From: Haloplanus rubicundus
GTDB lineage: Archaea; Halobacteriota; Halobacteria; Halobacteriales; Haloferacaceae
DNA: 64,000 nucleotides
Reading direction: 5' to 3'
NCBI RefSeq assembly: GCF_003342675.1
Contig: NZ_CP031148.1
Location: 1,736,001 to 1,800,000 of the forward strand
Position numbers and translations under genes: made by a program. Positions 60,626-64,000 of the stretch are shown here, piece by piece; positions within the stretch are counted from its first letter, which is position 1, and every line of letters starts with the position of its first letter. Under the pieces are notes generated by a model. That model saw nothing but the letters and a program-made list of their open reading frames with translations, made no database searches and was not told the DNA's origin.

Positions 60626-60630
60626 TCCCT

Positions 60631-62799
60631 TTATCGATCCGCGAGCCAGTCGAGCGCCGCGTTCAGATCGGTCCGCGCCGGCGAGCAGGTGAAGTCGCGG
60701 CAGGCGTACGCCGTGGGTTCGCCCCCCTCCGCCTCCCGGTTCGCCCAGATGGGCGGCACCTCGTCGATACCGAGCGCGTCGAGCCACGGCTCCAGGTCGG
60801 CGTCGGAAGCCGGCCGCGGCGCGATCACGCCCGTCGGAAGCGGACGGGACGCGAGCGTCTCCCGCCACGACGCGGGCACCTCGTCGGCCGCGAGCGTCAG
60901 TTCCACCGGGCCGCGGGTGTGGGCGTCCGCCGCGAGGACGAGCGACGCGTGTTCGAGCGGGCTCGCCCGGATGCGGTCGGCGTGCGTGGCGAGCAGGCGG
61001 TCGGTCATCTCGCCGAACCCCTCGTCGGGGACGAAGAGGTCGAGTTCGTCGAGCAGCGCCGCGACGACGCCGAGACTCGACGGTGTCGACTGGTCGTTCA
61101 GCTCCTGCGGTCGGGTCACCAGCCCCTCACCGCTCGCCGGCGTGTAGTAGCACGTCCCCGCCTCCTCGTCCCAGAACTCCTCGCGGACGACGCGCACGAG
61201 GTCGACTGCGAAGGCGAGGTGTTCCACCTCGCCGGTCACCTGATAGCAGTCGAACGCGCCGCGCGCCAGGAAGGCGTAGTCGTCGAGGTAGCCGTCGACC
61301 TGCACGTCGCCGGACTTGTACCGCCGCGAGAGCCGCTCCGATTCCTCGTCCCAGAGGTGATCGCGGACGAACGCGAGCGCGTCGGTCGCCGTCTCGACGA
61401 GCGCCGGATCGAGCGTCTGCGCGCCGGTCGCGATACCCGAGATGGCGAGGCCGTTCCACCCCGCGAGCACCTTCTCGTCGCGGGCGGGCCGCGGACGGTC
61501 GGCCCGGGCGTCGAACGCGCGGGTCCGGGCCTCGATCAGGGTGCGTTCGACCGTCTCGGCGTCGAGGTCGTACTCCGTGGCCAGATCCTCGTAGCTCGCG
61601 GAGACGGTGAGCACCGTCGTCCTGCCCTCGAAGTTGCCGCCGTCGGTGACGCCGTAGCGGTCGCAGAACAGGTCGGCCGCCGTCTCGGCGTCGACGCCGT
61701 CGATATCGGCCGCCCCCATCGCCGCCCGCACCTCGTCGGGCGTCCAGACGTAGTAGGCGCCCTCCTCGTCCGTGGGCTCGTCGCCCTCGCCGAGGCGGCT
61801 GTCGGGCGTGGCGCTCTGGGCGTCGAGCGTGCTGTAGAAGCCGCCGTCGGGATGCTGGAGTTCGCGTTCGAGGAAGGCGACCGTCTCGGACGCGACGCGG
61901 GCGTATCGGTCGTTACCGGTCGCCGCCGCGGCCTCGAAGTAGACCCGCGGTAGCTCCGCGTTGTCGTAGAGCATCTTCTCGAAGTGGGGCACCGTCCACT
62001 CGCGGTCGGTGGCGTAGCGGTGGAAGCCGCCGCCCACGTGGTCGTAGAGGCCGCCAGCCGCCATGGCGTCGAGGGCCTCCCCGGCCACCTCGCCCGCCGC
62101 CTCGTCGTCGTCGAGGATCGACGCCCGGAGCAACAGATCCAGGCGGCGGGGCTGGGGGAACTTCGGGCCACCGGAGCCGAAGCCGCCGTGGGTGCGGTCG
62201 GCGCTCCGGACCGCCGCCGCCGTCGCCGTCCCCAACACGTCGGATTCGGGCGGGTCGCCAGGGTTCTCCGGCGTCGACTCGAGTTCGTCGGTGATCGCCG
62301 CCGTCCACTGGTCGGCGCGGTTCTCGATCTCCCCGCGATCGGTCTCCCAGGAGTTCGAGATATCCTTCAATAGCTGGAGAAAACCCGGACGCCCCCGCTG
62401 GGGGTCGCGCGGGAAGTACGTCCCCACGTAGAAGGGCTTCCCCTCGGGAGTGAGAAAGACCGAGAGCGGCCACCCGCCGCCGCCGGAGACGAGCTGACAG
62501 ATGGTCTGGTAGACGCTGTCCACGTCCGGGCGCTCCTCGCGGTCCACCTTGATCGGGACGAACCGCTCGTTGAGGACGGTCGCCACTTCCGCGTCCTGGA
62601 AGCTCTCCGACTCCATCACGTGACACCAGTGACAGGCGGCGTAGCCGACGGAGAGGAAGATGGGGACGTCGTGTTCGCGGGCGGCGGAGAGCGCCTCGTC
62701 GTCCCACGGCTGCCAGTTGACCGGGTTGTCCGCGTGCTGTTCCAGATACGGGCTGGCCTCCTCGTCGAGGCGGTTTCGATCCGTCGGCGTCGGGGGCAT
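60631..62799 (-). CDS. DUF255 thioredoxin-domain protein (YyaL/SPATA20 type)
   Basis: A 722-residue two-part protein. The N-terminal DUF255 thioredoxin-like domain starts LDEEASPYLEQHADNPVNWQ and contains a CxxC in SVGYAACHWCHVMESESF. The following 500 residues form an (alpha/alpha)6 barrel as in glycosidases and epimerases (GGLYDHVGGGFHRYATDREW; KVLAGWNGLAISGIATGAQT). The family is found from bacteria to mammals and its activity is not settled. TATA GCTTTACCC lies near 62823 on the minus strand. It is divergent from the histidine kinase gene. Confidence 0.9.
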   Translation of the reverse strand: MPPTPTDRNRLDEEASPYLEQHADNPVNWQPWDDEALSAAREHDVPIFLSVGYAACHWCHVMESESFQDAEVATVLNERFVPIKVDREERPDVDSVYQTICQLVSGGGGWPLSVFLTPEGKPFYVGTYFPRDPQRGRPGFLQLLKDISNSWETDRGEIENRADQWTAAITDELESTPENPGDPPESDVLGTATAAAVRSADRTHGGFGSGGPKFPQPRRLDLLLRASILDDDEAAGEVAGEALDAMAAGGLYDHVGGGFHRYATDREWTVPHFEKMLYDNAELPRVYFEAAAATGNDRYARVASETVAFLERELQHPDGGFYSTLDAQSATPDSRLGEGDEPTDEEGAYYVWTPDEVRAAMGAADIDGVDAETAADLFCDRYGVTDGGNFEGRTTVLTVSASYEDLATEYDLDAETVERTLIEARTRAFDARADRPRPARDEKVLAGWNGLAISGIATGAQTLDPALVETATDALAFVRDHLWDEESERLSRRYKSGDVQVDGYLDDYAFLARGAFDCYQVTGEVEHLAFAVDLVRVVREEFWDEEAGTCYYTPASGEGLVTRPQELNDQSTPSSLGVVAALLDELDLFVPDEGFGEMTDRLLATHADRIRASPLEHASLVLAADAHTRGPVELTLAADEVPASWRETLASRPLPTGVIAPRPASDADLEPWLDALGIDEVPPIWANREAEGGEPTAYACRDFTCSPARTDLNAALDWLADR

Positions 62800-62868
62800 G
62801 GTCACGGTTCGGCGTCCAGACGGGTAAAGCCACAGAACCGCGCTCGCGTCCGTCGGCTGTGCCAACCG

Positions 62869-62878
62869 TTTTATATAT
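62869..62878 (+). promoter_or_regulatory. TATA box for the histidine kinase gene
   Basis: TTTTATATAT lies about 19-28 nt before ATG 62897 and implies a leaderless transcript. Confidence 0.6.
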
Positions 62879-62896
62879 GCTCGCCGAGCGTGGGAT

Positions 62897-63976
62897 ATGG
62901 ACGTCTCGGCGTGGGAACGGCGACTCGTCGGTCGTGCTCCCACGCTGCTCGCTATCCTCGGTGTCGCCGCCGCCGCCGTTTCGCTCGCCCACTTCCTCTA
63001 CGACATCGAGACGCTCGGACTGGGTCCCTTGCCCGTCCTCTCGCTCGGCCTCTGTCTCTCGCTGTCGGTCGGCCTCTTCGCGCTGAGCCGCTGGCTCGCG
63101 GTCAGCGACCTCTCGGTCGCCGGAACGTGGACCGTCGTCAGGTGGTCGCTCGGCGGGATGGTCGGATTCGGTGCCCTGACGGCCCTGACGATCGGCATCC
63201 GTCTCGCCGAGGGACGAACCGTCGGCGGGGCGTCGCTCGGTCTCCTCGTGATGGCGACGGGCGGTGGGATCGGCGGCGGCGTCGCCGGCGTCTACTACGC
63301 CCGGGCGAACCACGCGGCCCGCGAGGCCGACCGCCGCCGCGACGCCCTCGTCTTTCTGAACAGCCACCTCCGGCACAACGTCCTGAACGCGGCGCAGGTC
63401 ATCCAGGGGTACACGACGCTGCTCGGCGAACGCGACGACGAACCGGACGAGTATCTCGAACCAATCGAACGCCGCAGCGACACCATCGCGTCGCTCATCG
63501 AGGACATGAGGGAACTCGCCGACCTCTTCTCCGGCGAGCGCACCCCGGTGCCGACGGACATCTCGACGCTGCTCCTTCGCGAAGTCGAGACCGCGCGCGC
63601 GAACCACGAGGCGGCGACGTTCGAGGTGGACGTCCCCCCCGAACTGTACGTGATGGCGACCGGTGCCGTCTCGGCCGTCTTCGCCAACCTCCTGCAGAAC
63701 GCCGTCGAACACCACGACGGGACGGCGCCGACCGTCACCGTCTCGGCCGAGCGAACCCCACGGACGGTGTTGGTTCACGTCGCCGACGACGGTCCCGGGA
63801 TTCGGGACGACGTGAAAGAAAACCTCTTCGACTCGGCCATCGAGTCCGGTGAGGGCCGGGGTATCGCCCTCGTGAAGACGCTGATGAACCACTACGGCGG
63901 GAACGTGTCCGTCTCCGACAACGACCCCCGCGGGACGGAAGTCGTCGTCGAGTTCCGGCGGCCGCCGCCCCAGTGA
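62897..63976 (+). CDS. Membrane sensor histidine kinase
   Basis: A 359-residue two-component kinase. The first 130 residues hold about four membrane helices (PTLLAILGVAAAAVSLAHFL; PVLSLGLCLSLSVGLFALS; SLGGMVGFGALTALTIGI; GLLVMATGGGIGGGVAGVYY). The H-box is FLNSHLRHNVLNAAQVIQGY with the phospho-acceptor His; the N-box is ANLLQNAVEHHDG, the G1-box VADDGPGI and the G2 region GEGRGIALVKTLMNHYGG. The sensory signal is unknown because there is no PAS or other ligand domain. No response regulator lies beside it inside the window. Confidence 0.92.
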   Translation: MDVSAWERRLVGRAPTLLAILGVAAAAVSLAHFLYDIETLGLGPLPVLSLGLCLSLSVGLFALSRWLAVSDLSVAGTWTVVRWSLGGMVGFGALTALTIGIRLAEGRTVGGASLGLLVMATGGGIGGGVAGVYYARANHAAREADRRRDALVFLNSHLRHNVLNAAQVIQGYTTLLGERDDEPDEYLEPIERRSDTIASLIEDMRELADLFSGERTPVPTDISTLLLREVETARANHEAATFEVDVPPELYVMATGAVSAVFANLLQNAVEHHDGTAPTVTVSAERTPRTVLVHVADDGPGIRDDVKENLFDSAIESGEGRGIALVKTLMNHYGGNVSVSDNDPRGTEVVVEFRRPPPQ

Positions 63977-64000
63977 CGCGGCGGTCGAGTTCCGGCGGCC

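Overview
This 64 kb window is chromosomal DNA of a haloarchaeon (class Halobacteria). The DNA is GC-rich with long spurious antisense frames, the proteins are rich in Asp and Glu, and TATA boxes lie about 20-30 nt before many start codons, as expected for leaderless transcripts. Archaeal core genes are present: the L7Ae/S28e/L24e/Ndk operon, archaeal GltX, phosphomevalonate decarboxylase, archaeal S-adenosylmethionine synthetase, KsgA, DUF655, TmcA and ThiI. Haloarchaea-typical families are also present: HalX response regulator, bacterio-opsin-activator-type HTH protein, NAD-dependent ligase and a Tat-type lipoprotein with a Thr/Glu linker. No rRNA or tRNA gene, CRISPR array or replication origin was seen.

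Layout. 1-6.4 kb: partial MFS transporter, Na/Ca exchanger, membrane protein, cytochrome P450, glyoxalase-fold dioxygenase, lipoprotein. 6.9-17.5 kb: geranylgeranyl reductase-type flavoprotein, 2-hydroxyacid dehydrogenase, FAH-family hydrolase, Usp plus a frameshifted APC transporter, gltX, class III aminotransferase, tungsten-type aldehyde ferredoxin oxidoreductase. 17.7-22.5 kb: ferredoxin, HTH-GNAT protein, frameshifted tmcA, ribosomal/ndk operon. 22.5-31.2 kb: an accessory metabolic island. A frameshifted Bat-type regulator lies divergent to an SBP56 methanethiol oxidase, a 2Fe-2S ferredoxin and a ZIP-like permease. Next come a TrmB-type regulator, a copper amine oxidase, the ammonium transporter, a P-II protein and a second ZIP-like permease. 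31.2-32.7 kb: a solo tnpB element with hairpin ends. 32.7-43.2 kb: a two-gene cobalamin-independent methionine synthase, the hemK2/mscS/ksgA group, DUF655, mvaD and a type II NADH dehydrogenase-like protein. 43.3-51.5 kb: HalX plus a RecA-fold partner, hydantoinase HyuAB, YlbF, a Cys-rich secreted TasA/SipW-type protein, and a MinD/ParA-like ATPase plus a RecA-fold protein without a P-loop. 51.5-64 kb: FKBP isomerase, CYTH protein, mat, thiI, cysK, a VapBC-like pair with a broken toxin, ligA, thioredoxin, DUF255 protein and a histidine kinase.

The most interesting region is 23.2-31.2 kb. Two enzyme families that use copper, one releasing sulfide/formaldehyde/peroxide and one releasing ammonium/aldehyde/peroxide, are bracketed by two closely related putative metal permeases and linked to ammonium uptake and P-II. 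Each half has a regulator gene beside it, and a perfect 20-nt palindrome sits before the SBP56 promoter. A second theme is damage: three genes (APC transporter, tmcA, Bat-type regulator) each lack one base in a homopolymer run, and the PIN toxin has two compensating frameshifts. Either the assembly has indel errors or several genes are decaying; resequencing would separate these.
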